Positions 32,700 through 47,007 of a stretch of DNA of 64,000 bases are shown piece by piece. Position numbers and translations under genes: made by a program. The notes under the pieces are model-generated. The model was not told the DNA's origin, did no database searches, and saw nothing but the letters and a program-made list of their open reading frames with translations. Position 1 is the stretch's first letter; each line of letters starts with the position of its first letter. Origin of the DNA: Muscardinus avellanarius (Eukaryota; Chordata; Mammalia; Rodentia; Gliridae); contig OY726560.1 in NCBI GenBank assembly GCA_963383645.1, forward strand, positions 68,325,023 to 68,389,022. The letters run 5' to 3'.

Positions 32700-34940
32700 C
32701 AGACATAAACCCAACACTAGCTATTGAGGAACTAGTCTACATAAAGGGCTTTGAGAACTAGAGTTTTCAAGGACAGAAGAAGGTCTTGACTTGTAAGAAA
32801 TGGAGATGGATAAATCATTAAATCATACAGTGCACTGAATAAAGTTGAAGCCTCGTGAAGACACGCCTTCCATGATTCTAGAATATGAAAATCCTACTTT
32901 CATTCTAAGGAATTTGATATGTTCAGGCACTTTAGAGAGCAGGAGACCCAGAGGAAAGTTTTAAACCCAAGTTAATAATACATGTTGATTGGAAGTGTGA
33001 GTTTATACTAATGCTGTGGCTTGGGAAATAATATAGCTGGCTCAGATCATAGGGCCCAAGAAGAAGTAATCATAAGAAGTGTGTAGAAATGCTTCAACGG
33101 TCCAGAGTTCATGGAATTTTCACTAGAATTAAACTTCACTGAAGATGGATTCACTTTAAAAAAAATATTAGCCACAGAAGAACATTGACCTTCATCAGGG
33201 AAAGACAAAGTATCCAAACAATAGAAAAAATAGTACCTGGATGTTGAATGTTGCAGTGATTTGTATAAATGTTAGAGAATTTTTGACAAAAACTAGCCCG
33301 TTTAAATTGGCAATCATAAACAAATGTGTGCATATACATGCATAATTCTAATACAGTACAGCTCAGTGTTGGGACAGTTTTTGTTGACCTGGGTTAACAG
33401 ACCAACCTTGGTAAAGAAAACCTGTGCTGAGAGCTCTGTATATAGAAGGTGCCTCCAATGATATCCTTGGTTTTATTTAAAAAGTGTTGGGGGAAAAAAA
33501 ATTCATGCATCATCCCAGAAAATCTTGTTATCCACCTAAGACCACCAGCATAAAAATAAAAAGGAACCAGCAAGAACTTAAAACCTAGCCAGGTCCGTAA
33601 CACATGTAGCCTATATAGTACTTGAATCTTGAGAACACTCTTTAATATTAAAACTATTCAAGAGAGGTAAATTTAGTCAGAGATCCCGACAGAATCTAAA
33701 GCAAAACTGTGTTATAAAAACACAGTCCTGAGTCAGTACACAGCAGTCCCTGAAGAAGGATTTGCAACCTAAATTCACAACCACACAAGCAAGTGTGAGG
33801 TCAAATCAACAAAAGAGAATTAATGTCCCCTAAACTGGGATATGAATTATTTAAGAGTGTTTTTTTCTTAACTTTCTATATTACCCAGTTAATCAATTTA
33901 TGATTAAAGAATGTTGTCTTGCATAATGTGGAATTTACTGAGATCTATTCTGTGGCATAAGGTTTGGCCATATGTTATTGTTCCTTAAAAACTTGAAAAT
34001 ATAGTATGCTGTTTATTTTTTAGGTTTTAAAATTATTTATATGTACTTGGATATATGTGTGTAATTATTTTTCATTCTCTTGGTTTTTATGAGTTCTGCC
34101 ATTTCAAGAGTTCTTCATTTGTGTATGTCACATCCTCAAAACTGAAAATTCAATAAAGTTTTTATGTCTCCCTGAAAACAAATGCATTTTAAGGAATAAA
34201 GATTATTTTCTCATGCTGAAGAGAATTTATCCAAAATATTAAGCAATAATTTAAATGTACAAAGGCCAGAAAATAGTAAATTTAATGGTATAAGAGTCAT
34301 ATAACTCCATAGTTCTTACAGAATATCTTCAGTTCATAAATTTAAATTGTTTTATTATGGTAGTAATATATATATATATAATAGTGTTTCAAAAAAATAT
34401 GGCAAACCGAAGATACTATCTGTGAAGTGAAATAAACGTGCTTTTTCTTAGCATCACAGACATAGCGCCTTACATAAACACATTTCTATTTGTTCACCAG
34501 GAAGAATTAGCTGAACACTGCATGCTCAGGACAGCTTGTCATGTAGTCAAGAGCTACACACTTCACTACTTGTGTAACTAAGCAAAGTTGTTATTTTGTG
34601 GTAAGTAGAAGAGGCAGATTCAAACTGGGTTGTCTTTTGCCTGATCCTCTCTTCGCATCTCATGTAACCCGAGGAGAAAATACCCCTGGGGTTACTTGGA
34701 TTGGAATTTGGGCCACCGCAATTCAATCTGAGTTTTCTTTGCTGCGTCAGGGAAAGCCTTGGTGTCTGCCGGGTGGCTGTTGCTATCTCAGAAGGAATTC
34801 AATCTGGGTTGCTTAGGAAGTCACATATGGGTCGTCCTGTGCTGGACTTTCAAATGCACTTTATCAGTTGTTTCAATCTCATATTGCCCCCTAGAGTAAA
34901 CAAGGTTCATAGGCAGGGTTGCCCCCCTGCCCCACGCTCC
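32700..34940. other. No gene recognised
   Basis: Single-copy-looking sequence with a short (TA)n (34369-34382). Overlapping ORFs at 34598-34955 lie in somewhat GC-richer DNA but carry no motif. Confidence 0.4.
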
Positions 34941-34944
34941 CCCT

Positions 34945-35130
34945 TCCTCTATTAGGGATTGAATCCAGGGGCATTCTGTCTCTGAGCGACACTGCAGCCT
35001 TTTCTTATTTTTTATTTTGAAATAGGGTCTTGCAAAGTTGCTGAGGTCCTCCCTAAATTGCTGAGGCTGGCCTCATATCTGAGCTTTTCCTATCTCAGCC
35101 TCCTAAGCACTGGGATTACATCAATTGTCT
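34945..35130 (-). mobile_element. B1-dID SINE, old
   Basis: ttagggattgaatccagggg to ctaagcactgggattacat, truncated at the head. Confidence 0.82.
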
Positions 35131-36600
35131 TTGAGTGTACTGATCAAAATTGCATCTTTAATTCACTGCTGTATATATTATCATAAATCAAGTTTTCAGC
35201 TTCCTTTATTGTAAAGTAGACATGCCATATCCTACTGGTTTTTAACATTGCTCAAAAACAATGTCAGATGTTTCAGAATGCTAGACCACCCCAATACACC
35301 CATAACTAGTGAGGGAGACACCATTGCAATAACATAGTTATTAGTGATAGACATAGTTGCCCAGCAATTCCCAAGCCTCGGCCACCATGCTTGAAATGTT
35401 ATCAATACTAATAATATTTACCAAATCACACTAAGATAGTCAGCCTCCTTCCCACATGCTGGAACTGAACGCATTGCTTCCAACCCAGAGGTGGTTTTCC
35501 ATCAATATATGCATTGTGTTTAAGTAAGTGGAAGTTGGCTCTCAGCCAGAACTGTGCCCGAGACATTAGTCCCGTGTTCCCTGAGTGAATTCAGCCTTTC
35601 TTGTAGGATTCAGGTATTTAATCATTTCATGTCCACATAATATCACCGTGAGCTCTGGGAAGCATTACCACATTGCTGTTTTTATTTTGTCACTCACTCC
35701 CCGACTGGTTTGTTTTTAGAGGTTTTGCTGAGCCTTTAGCCTGAAGGCTGTTTCCTTTACATGTGTTATACAGAAGTATGTAGGAATTTTGCCAAGAGGC
35801 AACATAATGAGTGTTGGAAATGTGACAGGTTTTAGGCTCTCGACCTGTGCTTGAGAATTGCCTCTGTCACTGGCTTGTTGAGCAACCTGGGAAAGTTTAC
35901 CAAGCTCCTCAAAAGATTTTTCATCTCTAAGTGTGCATACTGAACTTTGGCATAATTATTGTGAAAATTAGAAACAAATCCAAATACCAGATGGAATTTA
36001 AGGATAAATAATGCTTTTCTTTATGAGTATGTATATGCTGAAAAGAAAGTTTTCACCAAAACACACGATTTATTATGTGCACTAAAAAAAGGAAAAGAAG
36101 GTATTACCATGAGAAAATAAGATATCTCGTGGAATCTTAAGTCTAATGTTTAAGTTAACACATCTTATATTAAAAATCTTGCACAATGTTCCAACTGCAG
36201 GTGACAAATCCAACAACAACCATCTGGCATGAGGCAGATATGTGCTAGGCACCATGAGAAACTCGGGGCATTCGGAAGGCCTGGCCTTCTAGCTGGTACT
36301 GGGAGAGAAAACCCGGGACACCTTAAACAAAACATGAGGAAAACTACATGAAAGGAACTGAGAGAGCTTTGCAGGTGAAAAGAAAGAATTCAAATCTAGT
36401 GGGGACAAAACTTACAAAGCACTTCAGAGAGAAAGTGGTCTTTGAGCTAGCAAGCAGAAACACATCCTAGGAGAATAAAACACAGTCATGCACTGTGTAA
36501 TGACATTCCATCAATACAGGCCCCAGATCCAATTGGCCATCATGCCATAAGATCATAATGGAGCTGGAGAATTCCCACTGGCTGGGGATGTCATAACCAT
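35131..36600. other. No recognisable feature
   Basis: Apparently single-copy; no convincing ORF or repeat. Confidence 0.4.
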
Positions 36601-36605
36601 TGCAA

Positions 36606-36866
36606 TCTCTCTCTCCTCTCTCCTCTCTCCTCTCTCCTCTCTCCTCTCTCTCTCTCTCCCCCTCGTGGTACTGGGAATGGAACCCAGGGACATTCTACCT
36701 CTGAGCGACACCCCCAGCCCTAATTTTTATTCTATATTTTGAAACAGGGTCTCCCTGAGTTGCAAAGGGCCTCACTTTTCAGCTGAGGCTGGCTTCAACC
36801 TGTGCGATCCTCCCGTCTCAGCCTCCTAAATGCTGGGATTACAAGTGTGTGCCACCACGCCTGGCT
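36606..36866 (-). mobile_element. (CTCTCC)n followed by B1-dID SINE
   Basis: Simple repeat 36606-36660, then the SINE (gtggtactgggaatggaacc to caccacgcctggctt). Confidence 0.9.
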
Positions 36867-37061
36867 TACCATTGTAACCTCTTAGCACAACACATTACTG
36901 GCCTATTTACAGTGATGCTGGTGGAAACAAATTTTGGGCACTGCTGGTCATATAAAAGTAAAGCACATATAGGTCCCTGCTCAATAGTATGTAGTACTTG
37001 GTAATGACAATAAGCAATTGTTAACTGCTATTTACTTTTTGTCACTATTTGCTTATTAATA

Positions 37062-37219
37062 CTAGGGGTTGAGCCCAGGGCATTCTTCCACTGAGCTACT
37101 CCCAGCCATTTTTTTTTTTTTGAAACAGAGTTTCACAGTTCTCAAGGCCACAGACCTTTAATTTTGCTCCTTAGCCTTCCAAGTACTGGGATTACAGGTG
37201 TGCACCACTGTGCCTGGCT
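37062..37219 (-). mobile_element. B1-dID SINE, internally deleted
   Basis: ggggttgagcccagggcatt then a shortened B1 head; about 50 bp shorter than its neighbours. Confidence 0.8.
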
Positions 37220-37259
37220 TATTATTTATAAGGCTAGTATACTATAGATTTTTCTTGTC

Positions 37260-37456
37260 TTTTTTTTTTTTTTTGGTGGTACTGGGGTTCCTGGAAACAC
37301 TTCTACCTCCAGGCTACATTCCCAGTACCTATTTTTATACTTTTTTATTTGGAAACAGGGTCTCTTAAGCCAGCGCAGCTGGCTTCGAACCTGTGTGATC
37401 CTCCAGTCTCTGCCTCCCAAGCGCGGGGATTACAAGCGCGCGTCACCACGCCCGGC
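37260..37456 (-). mobile_element. B1-dID SINE
   Basis: Target duplication tttttcttgtc flanks it (37249-37259 and about 37458-37468). Confidence 0.93.
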
Positions 37457-37822
37457 GTTTTTCTTGTCATTTTAAAGTGTGTGTCCCATGTCTTGTGTTT
37501 ATCACATCCCTTACCTGCATGCAGAGAAAAATCACGTAACTGACCTATACCACATAAGTTTGTGTGGTTATAGTTTATGATGTTCACACTTGGTAAAATT
37601 ACCTAATGATAAATTTCTTACCATAGATCCCTGTCATTAAGCATACTATCAGTACAGATGCAGTTTTTCTTTTCTTTTGAATATGAATCTGGAGTGAGTT
37701 GAATCTGAGGGCATATGAAATCCACAGTCACAGAGAGCCAACTGTGTGAAGTTTCATTGGCTGGCAGTGGGTGAGACCTAAGAAGTGAGGTTTTATACTG
37801 AAGGAGTTTTTCTTATCAAGAC

Positions 37823-37871
<49 letters not shown>

Positions 37872-40539
37872 GCATTTCTAAAATTAGAGCAGGAGAACAC
37901 AATCCCATTCTTTGGGATTCCAGGTGGCCAGCGTTGTTTAAAGGGTATCTGAAGAGAATAATCATTTCTTTAACACCATCTGGTCCTGAACTTTCCCACT
38001 CGTCTGGTAGGAGAGATTTCCCAAGTAGTTCTGTTCTGAGTATTTATATCCATCTGACTTCTAGGAAAAAGCCAAGAAATTGAGAAACAAAGAACACCCT
38101 AAAGACACTTCGAGATGTACTGGACCTAACAAAGCTGCACATATCTCCAGACATCATCATATATCAGAAGAGAATGGGCTGACTTGGATAAGAGTCAGAA
38201 ATATGGGGAAATAATGGCTGTTGGATAGGTCGGCTTCACCCTACCAAGGAGCCTTGTTTTCCTTAGCACACAGTGGATTTAGAGTTATGGCTGGAGTGTA
38301 TACTCTCATGAGCCACATATATTCACATATCCCAGACAAGATCATTTCCAGTTTTCAGCACTTGAACTTGTGGGAAGGGAGAGCTAAATTATGTGAGAGC
38401 ACTCCCAGAGGTGGGGACGCACACAGATAGTTGTTCTAGAAGCAATAAAACCAGGGCAATAAAGGAAATTGAAGGTTAGGCAAGCTTGAGGCTTTAGAAG
38501 TTGTTTTCAGTTAATTATGACAGAAGGGCCTCAGCACCCATTCCAGCTGAAATCCTAAGTATATAGCAGCTGGGTCAGGCTCATCTGAGAAAACAATTGT
38601 TTCTGGGGCTACATCTGAAAATTGATTTCTAAGAAGCTCTTGTTTGCTATGAAAACATTTCTTATCACACTAAACATTCTTAAGTAGATTTTGAACACTG
38701 AGAATCAAAAAAAATGAGTACAAGCACCCTTCTCTCAAAGGCTTTACAGTCTTTTCACAAGTTCCTTAAAGGTTTCATTACAGAAATAATACTGGAAATA
38801 ACTATAACTAGCATTGTATAATATTACTATATAGTTAAGAATTATAACTAGTTATAATTATAATTATAGGGTGCTTATGCTAACAGCCATAATTATAACT
38901 AGTTATAATTTTTATAACTAATGAATTAAGGCAAAATAATACCCAAATTATATAAAATATTATCAAAGAAAAAGCTTAGGTCACATTTTCTCAAACTGCG
39001 AATTCAGGAAGCATTTTCTCTAGGTTTTTCAACTACCACTTGCTCTTAATAAGAAATTCTTATTTTGATAATTTGGTCTTCACATTGTGCGATATATCAT
39101 TTAGTAGGCTGTAAAAGTGGACACTTAGATTTTCTTCAGTAGCTCCACTTCCGATATTATGCAGGAACTATTTCTGATTTCCTACTGTTGGTCTCCTCAT
39201 CTGCATGATGGACTTAATACATTCACCTAATAGATTTTTTACAAATACTTAAAAAAGTAAGTAGAGTTGCCCTTCTACATTCAGGGGGCTTAGTTCTAGG
39301 ACCCCTTCTTTGGATTCCAAAATCCACAGGTGCTCAGGTGTCTTATATAAAATGGTAGACTATACATAACCTACACATATCCTCCCACTACTTGTAATAC
39401 CTAATACAATGGAAATGCTATGCAAAAAATTGTTATATTGTTTCAGGAATAATGATGGGGAAAAGAACGCTAGACATGTTTGGTACAAACAATATTTTTC
39501 TGAGTATTTTTTATTCAGCGTTGGCTGAATGTGTAGATGTGGAACTGGTGGATATGGAGTCCCACTGTATGCAAAGCAGAAGGAAGGGCAGCTTACTAAT
39601 AGTAAGTCATCAATAAATGGCAGCAGCGATTATTATTGCTTTTCATTTGTGGCCTTTTACCACACTCTTCACTCCTTGGTGTAAAATGCCATTATTGCTT
39701 AGTTTACGAGGAGTGGCCACTACTCCCTCTTCTTCTTCCTCACCAGCACTAGAGGAAGGCAGACACCCAGCTACATGAGTTTGCAAAGTGCACTAGAATA
39801 TTTATCTGGGAGGGGTGTTCCAGGGTCTTTATGGGCAGGTAGTTTCTGCACCAGAGCACTTCCATTCTCAGAGTGGGGATAGCTCTCTTATAAAGTTGAT
39901 CCTAGTGCTCCATTTGCTCATGCTATTGTTATATTTTTCAATCACCTAGAACCTGCGAGCAAGAAGCAGCCAAGAGAAGAAGGGTGGTATTTATTTAACC
40001 CCATCAAAATTCCAGTATTGCCAATAATATTTGTATTGCTGATGATAGTGTAGGTAAGAAAGGAATAAAAGTTTTCTATGTGTCACTGTGCATCAAATGT
40101 GAGCCAGAGGGACTTTATTTCCCATAAGAAACTCTTATTCTCTTTAGCTATAACCCAATATTCTTTCTTTATCATTATTTGTCCCCAGGTTATTCCAGTT
40201 TTGGCCACTGGGAGTTTTTTCAATTGTATCTTGGGCTCCTTTGATATACCCCATCAATGCATATGACTATTTTTTTTTTATTATTTCCTTACTCTCTGAC
40301 CCTACACAATGCTCCAAGTTCAGTTTGTATAATTTTGCTCAGTCAAAAAATAAAAGTCAGCCCTTTCTCCAGAAATCCCTGGTTCCTTTTTTAGACGATT
40401 GTTTTAGAAACCAAGATCTGGGTTCAGAGTTTGCCTATTGTCTTTGGGGTGACATTTCTTTTAGTTCTCTCTTAGTGAACAGTTTTATGTGCTTGTCCAC
40501 AAACCTGTGTATAATACAATTTACAAACATTTCTGTATG

Positions 40540-40570
<31 letters not shown>

Positions 40571-40955
40571 GTTATGTATAATCTATATGTTAAAATAAAC
40601 GTGAGTTTTTGCTAATGTCCTCACTCTAATCCATCACTACATGGCTCATTTAGGTCCTCCCATTTGCTTAACTGTAACCTCCCACTCCAGCAGTGAGCAG
40701 CCTGACCCCCAACACCTGCCATTCATTTACTTACTTGTCCTTTTTCAGTAAACATGCCATAGTAACAGGATTATTAATCCAGGTTCAGTAACAATACTTT
40801 CTTTTGACTTATAGATTCTACTTATTACCAAGAATCTTCAATCAGCATCTTTTTTCCTTACCCTCTTCACTGAGGGTAAGGAAACATTTGTGAAACAGAT
40901 TTTGTTGTTAAAATCTGCATTCCTTCCTGGAATCACCCAACCTCTTAAAACATTC
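37457..40955. other. No gene recognised; microsatellites and paired palindromes
   Basis: (CA)n at 37825-37869; two identical 20-bp palindromes at 38840-38859 and 38891-38910; (TA)n at 40540-40571. ORFs up to 124 codons (40241-40615) lack motifs and are AT-driven. Confidence 0.45.
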
Positions 40956-40959
40956 TTTT

Positions 40960-41650
40960 AAATTTGTATAGATGAAGGTTTATTTCAGTTTTATGGGTTT
41001 AGAAAAATACACAGAGGCTTGTAGCTCTCATTACTATATTACGTAGAAAAAAATGGATTGCCCTAAAATCTTTCAAGCTTCACATATTCGTCCTTTATTC
41101 CTCTACTTTAACTCCTGGCAACCAATTATTATTTTACTGTCTCTGTGATTTTGTGTTTTCTGGAATAATATATGTATCATATAAGTAGAACCATACAATA
41201 TTATATGTTCTTTTCATACTGACTTCTTTCACTTAATATGTTTTTAAGTTTCCTCTATATCTCTTCTTAGCTTGGTAAACAATTTCTTCTTATTGCTGAA
41301 TAATAGTCCATTGTATGGAAGTGTCATTATTTACATATTCGCCAATTGAAAGATATCATGGTTGCTCCCAGTTTTTGCTTTAATGAACAAAGCTTCTGTG
41401 AACATTCTTCACTGAGGTTTTGCATGGAGGTGTTGTGTGAACATGGGTTTTCAATTCCATTGGGTCAATATGATATGTAGGTGTATGGTTTAGAGTTTTA
41501 AAAGACTGACAAACTGTCTCCCAATGTTAGATTTCCTGTTGTTTTGCATCCTCACCAGCACTAAGTATTGTTGGCTTTTTGCATTTTAGTCATCCTAGAA
41601 GGTATGTAGAGGCATCCCTTCGTTGTTTTTCCTACATTTACTTCTACTTG
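40960..41650 (-). mobile_element. Old L1 fragment, antisense
   Basis: Antisense L1 words: gctgaataatagtccattgt, gttgctcccagtttttgctt and ccaatgttagatttcctgtt-like sequence. Confidence 0.7.
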
Positions 41651-41721
41651 TTATAAATAATCATAATACATTAATTTTTACTTTGGTCTTAACAATTGAT
41701 TTAATTTTTAAAAAGACCTAA

Positions 41722-41750
41722 GTGAAACACATCACACACAGACACACACA

Positions 41751-41792
<42 letters not shown>
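41722..41792. repeat. (CA)n microsatellite
   Basis: About 70 bp of CA repeats with a few G interruptions. Confidence 0.95.
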
Positions 41793-41795
<3 letters not shown>

Positions 41796-42011
41796 CTACT
41801 ACTTATTCTATCTGGTATACTATACCTTTTATTTGTGTAAATCTAGATTTCTATCTGGAATCATTTTTCTTCTGCCTAAAGAACTTCTTTTAATATTTGA
41901 TTTTGTATAGGTCTTCTGACATTGAGAAATTTCAGGTTTCTTGTGTCTGAAAATGTTTGTTTTTCTTTCACTCGTAATAACATTTTTGTTTGTTATAGAA
42001 ATACAGGCTGT

Positions 42012-42192
42012 CCAGGCTTGGTGGTGCATGCCTGTAATCCCAGTACTTGAGAAGTGGAGACAGGAGGACTGCAGATTCTAGGCCAGGCTCAGCAATTTAG
42101 TGAGACTTTATTTCAAAATAAAAAATTAAAAAGGGCTAAGGGTATAGCTCCAAATTAGAGGGCCCCTGGGCTCAGACCCCAAGCATAATAAA
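42012..42192 (+). mobile_element. B1-dID SINE, old
   Basis: Head ccaggcttggtggtgcatgc, ID part gggctaagggtatagctcc; near-duplicate flanks around (at/ct)a(c/t)aggctg. Confidence 0.82.
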
Positions 42193-42491
42193 ACAAAGAA
42201 CTATAGGCTGATAAGTTGGTTTGGATGGATTTTGTTTTGTTTCTATTTTTGTATTTTTGGTTTTTTTTTCAGTGAATTATGTTGCTCCACAGTCTTCTGA
42301 CTTGCATTATTTTTTATATAAACTTTAAATTTTTCTTAGCCTTGTTCTTCTTTATGGGTCTTTCCCCTTTGTTGTTTCATTTAAGATTTCCCCTTTATCA
42401 CTGCTCAAAATCTTTGTTATGATAAGGCTTGATATAGTTTCTTCAAAACTTTTGTTTGGGGTCATTGAACTTAGATCTATGAATTTTATTG

Positions 42492-42676
42492 GGGGGGGTA
42501 CCGCAGTGCCTGGAAACCCTTTTACCTCCGGGCTACACTCCCAGACCTATTTTCATACTTTTTTAAATTTGGAAACAGGGTCTCTTAAACTAGCATGACT
42601 GGCTTCCAACCTGCGCGATCCTCCTGTCTCCACCTCCCAAGCGCGGATATTACAAGCCTGTGCCACCACGCCCGGC
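42492..42676 (-). mobile_element. B1-dID SINE with a G-run in place of its A tail
   Basis: Perfect target duplication agatctatgaatttt (42473-42487; 42677-42691). The usual T-run is replaced by g8 (42491-42498). Confidence 0.92.
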
Positions 42677-42699
42677 AGATCTATGAATTTTTAATTTTC

Positions 42700-45685
42700 A
42701 TCCTACTTGGAAAATTTTAACCAATCTCATTTAAAAATTTTTCTGTTCACTGTCTCATTTCTTTTCCTTCAGAGACTCTAATTATGCATACAGTACATAA
42801 AGTCCCACAGCTCAGTGATTCTTTTTACTTTCCTTCCTTCCTTCCTTCCTTCCTTCCTTTCTCTCTCTTCTTCCTTCCTTCCTTTCTTTCTTTCTGTCTG
42901 TCTGTCTGTCTGTCTTTCTTTCCTTTTCCTCTTCTTGTCCTTTGTTAACATTTTTTATGCTTTGTTCTATGTTCCACTCTGAATTATTTTATTGTGAGAT
43001 GTTCAAGTATATTAATCTTATTCTCTGTTATTTCTATACTGCTATTAATATTTTCCAGTGTATTTTTCACATCAGAGATTGTCATTTTTATCTAGAAGCT
43101 TGATTTTGGCCAGTATTTATATCTCCCACATGTCTATTTAACATTTTCAGTCTTCATTCTAAATCTGAAAATTTAGTTATTGTATCTGTTTTCATGTCCT
43201 CAAATTTTGCAGTTCTTAGATCATTTACCATCATTTACTCTTCGTTTTCAATCACATCTTTATGCTTCTCCACAATTTTAATGTTTTAATTGAATGATAG
43301 ATGCTGTGTATTTTACCCCACTGAGTGCTGGATATTTTTGAAACTTTATAAGCAATCTTACACTTTGTTCTGGGACATAGTAAAGTTACTTGGAAATAGT
43401 TTCACTTTGATTTTAAGCTTTAGAACAGGACGATCGTACTAGTGAGTCCTGTGTTACTGCTTTCCCACTATGGCGCACTATGCTTCTGAATGCAATGAAT
43501 CGTGAGACTTGTCATGCTGACTGGTGGGAACAAGAAACATTCTAAGCCTTGTCAGAGCTCCAGTCGCATTCCCCTTAATTATTTTCTTGTTCATAGTTTC
43601 TTTGCATGCGAATGCTGATCAGTACTCAGTTCATGATTTGAGAGAATCATTCTAGAATTTTTTGGAGTTCTTTTTTCCATTTATCCTTCCTCTGATCAAT
43701 AGTCCTTTAAACTTTCTGTATTTCCAACACTTTCTCCTTAGTCCAAAGAAAGAACAGACTTCGCTATGGCTCTCCATCTATGTGCCACTGACTGTCTGCA
43801 AACTGGAAACGTTTTCTAGGCAACGAACTAGGGTAATCACAGGCTGCTCCTTGTTTGTTTTCTGACTCTCAGTGATCTTTCACTGCCTGATGTACAACAG
43901 TTTGGAAACCACCATGTTATGTTTGTTTGTCCACTGTCTTACTTATTTTTTTAGGTGAGAGGTTAAATCTGGCCTATGTTGCTCTGCATTGGACAGAAAT
44001 GTATGTATTAATTGCTCATTTTTTAGTGATGGTATAGTTCTATTTTTACTATTTGCTCAAGAATAATTTACAAAGTAGCAGGAAAAGTAACAGGGGCTCT
44101 CAGCAATTTTAGATGAAGTGTTATCAGAAACATTTGATAATATTTTTTGTCCCATGCTTTACGGAAAAAGCTATCCTGATTTTCCAGACAGATTAGCACA
44201 GCTTGAAATTGAGCATCCTGTTTCTCCTTTACTTGGTTATGAGTTTACTTAATGTATGCTCTATGGAGTTTGATGAGAAACTGGTATTTTCTGTTTCTTT
44301 TAAACTTTACATCCAGATTATTTTTCCATTTTAGGAGCGCAGTTTCAAAAGAAGCCTACATCCCAGAGGGATGTTTATTCCTCAGCTCACCCACACTCCC
44401 TTAGGACTTTCACTTGCTTTGAGAGAATTCTATACCTCCTTTAACATGTGAAGTTATTAATTTATTTTGGCTTTCAGCAACCTTCCTCAATTCATCTGAG
44501 TTTCAGAGTATTTGGCAGATATTCTTCATAGACTGTGGTTTAGAAAAGTAGCTGTTTTTCATTTTCACTACAAATAGAAATTTTCTTTTTCTATTTCTCT
44601 TTTTTTCTTGTTTTGGGGGGTGGGTTTAAGCAAAGGCTGTGTATTTCACCATTAAACTACCATCATTCATTTAAAGCCCTACTAATGGAGCTCTAAGTGT
44701 CTCATTCATCAAAGTCTGAAATCTCAGCCACTTTTCTAAATAGGTAGCATAAAAGAGAAGAGTTAGTCATTCCGCTGTAAATTATTTTAAATAATTTCTC
44801 CTATATTGATCTAGTCTCACAGCACTAAAACACTATCTAGTCTTTATCATTGCATGCTTAATTATAAAAATCTTTCTTTTATGTATTTTTAACCTTCCAT
44901 ATTTTAAAAGGATGTTCATATTGACTTTAGCTTAGATGTCATCATTTCAGTAAGGCCTCTGTTGATCAACATGTTTAAAACTGCATTCTACTCTCCCCTG
45001 GCACTACATAAGCCTTTGCTCTTGTTCTAATTTTTACTTTTTTGATAGAACTTTCTGGAAAACTTTCTACTATATACTAAAGGTGTGTGTATAAAACTTA
45101 TATAATATACATATATACATATTATGTGATGTGTAACTATTATATACTTCTAATATGTAATACAGCTGCCTGGTTATTATATCTATTTTATGTCTTTGTT
45201 GTTGTTGAAATATAATTTTATGGAGGCAAGATAATATTTGATTTTAATTGCCATGTTGTTCATCTAGAGCAAGCTTGAGATTTACTTGATTTTAATTCAT
45301 ATTTATTCAGTTAATAAATAGAACTGGTAAAAATATAAGCCATGTGTGACATGAGAAATAAATAAAATAGAACTAATAATTGCATTTGCTGAATTTCTTG
45401 ATAAAAAAGGTAAAAGACAAAAATGAAACAAGCCACAAAGTTCACTTTAGATTTAAATTTAAAATGATATTTAAGCTAGCATTAAGCTAAAAGAATTAGC
45501 GCAACAGCCTTCTAATTTATCTCTCTACTCCTTAAAATTCATCTCTGTCATTTTTATGGTAATATTCTTATGGAAGTGCTGCTTTTCTACTTTAAGGTAT
45601 CTACTTAATGGTTGAAATGGTAATAAAGTTTGTGTAAGAGTGTTACACATCCTTTCCTCTGCTCTTTTATTTATACAATTCCTCT
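42700..45685. other. No gene recognised; CTTC/CTGT simple repeats
   Basis: (CTTC)n, (CTTT)n and (CTGT)n occupy 42830-42920. The rest is AT-rich and unrecognised; the ORF at 43662-43865 has no motif. Confidence 0.45.
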
Positions 45686-45689
45686 GGCT

Positions 45690-46015
45690 TTACTCAGCTA
45701 AGGCTGCCATGACAAAATACCACAGACCAGATGACTTAACAGCAGAATTTTATTTTTCCCACAGTTTTGGAGACTGGAAGATGTAAGATCTAGATTCTAG
45801 CAGGGTTTGGCTTCTGGTTAGGTCTGCTGTTTCTTCCTCTTTTATTTATAAGGACATTAATGCTAATGGTCTGTCCGTTCCCCCATCCCCCTTATGAGCA
45901 CTTTTAACCTTAATACTTCCCCTCTCCAATTCAGACCTCATCTCCAATACAGTCACACTGTGGATGTGGGCAGGAATTCAATGGATGAGCATTGATGAAA
46001 CAGAGTTCATCTCAT
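45690..46015 (-). repeat. LTR-like mammalian repeat, antisense
   Basis: aggctgccatgacaaaatac...ccacagttttggagactgg...ccaatacagtcacactgtgg is a common mammalian repeat in reverse. The copy at 53985-54300 has the opposite orientation. Family not assigned with certainty; possibly MaLR. Confidence 0.55.
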
Positions 46016-46019
46016 TGCA

Positions 46020-46463
46020 CTTGCCTACCAATTCTTGGTTGCCTTTGACTTAGTAATGCCTTTTTCTATTTCTAGAATCTGCTCCAATTATTCTTCTTTC
46101 AAAAACAGTTCTAACAGCCTCATTAAATTTTAATTACTCTGAATCCTTATAAGAATTGTCAAAGATATTAATTCCATAATTAATTATCACCACTGCCTGA
46201 CAGCACTAGTCTTATTGTACATTATCAGTTGAGTTGTTTGTAGTATTTGTACTTTTGAATTTACAATGTGTCTCAGTCAACATTATTACTGCTATAATCC
46301 AAAAAGACTTTCACACAATATGTACTTGCTCACAGATTTGGGACATTTGGGGTTCAGCCACGTGAAGCTAGTAACTGCAGAGCTCAAGACATGGGGTGGA
46401 AAGCAAGGAGAGAGAATATGCAAAGAAAAGAAGTCTATTCTCACATTGTGAATGCCAGAAGCA

Positions 46464-46515
<52 letters not shown>

Positions 46516-47005
46516 AGAGAAGAGAGCAAGGAAAGAAGGAAACATACAATCCTCAAGGCCAACAAGCCAACAAGTCCAGGGACCCTTTCTTAGCAACCTC
46601 TTAGCAACCAAACCCCATTTCCAGCATTCCTACCTTATTTCCTTGAGGGCTAGGGGGACATTCTAAATCCAAACTCCTACACATTGTAAATGTACATTGT
46701 AAGTTTCTTGATGTCAGAGACTATGTACTTCTCTCCAAGAACTTAGCATGTAATCAGTTTAAGTCAATATTCTTTTTTTATTGCTATTAATTTTAATTTT
46801 TTGAGACAAATTTATTTAGAAGAGTAGGAAATATGCATTTCAGGGATAATTTGGGCCACCCCAACAGTGAGAGAAGCCAATATCAATAATTTTAAAGCAC
46901 TTGTGTGTGCACTAATGTTTCATTAGATTACTGTAATAGGTAATGATAATCCTATTGTAAAATGAAGTAATAATTCAGATGAAGCATGTAACTTCTCCAA
47001 AATAA
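46020..47005. other. No gene; (GA)n tract
   Basis: (GA)n at 46466-46512; ORFs on both strands here are produced by it. A possible LTR relic lies at 46265-46460 (ctcagtcaacattattactg). Confidence 0.45.
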
Positions 47006-47007
47006 CA

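Noticed and set aside
40241..40615. 124-codon ORF
   Set aside because: AT-rich, hydrophobic and low-complexity towards its end; no family resemblance.
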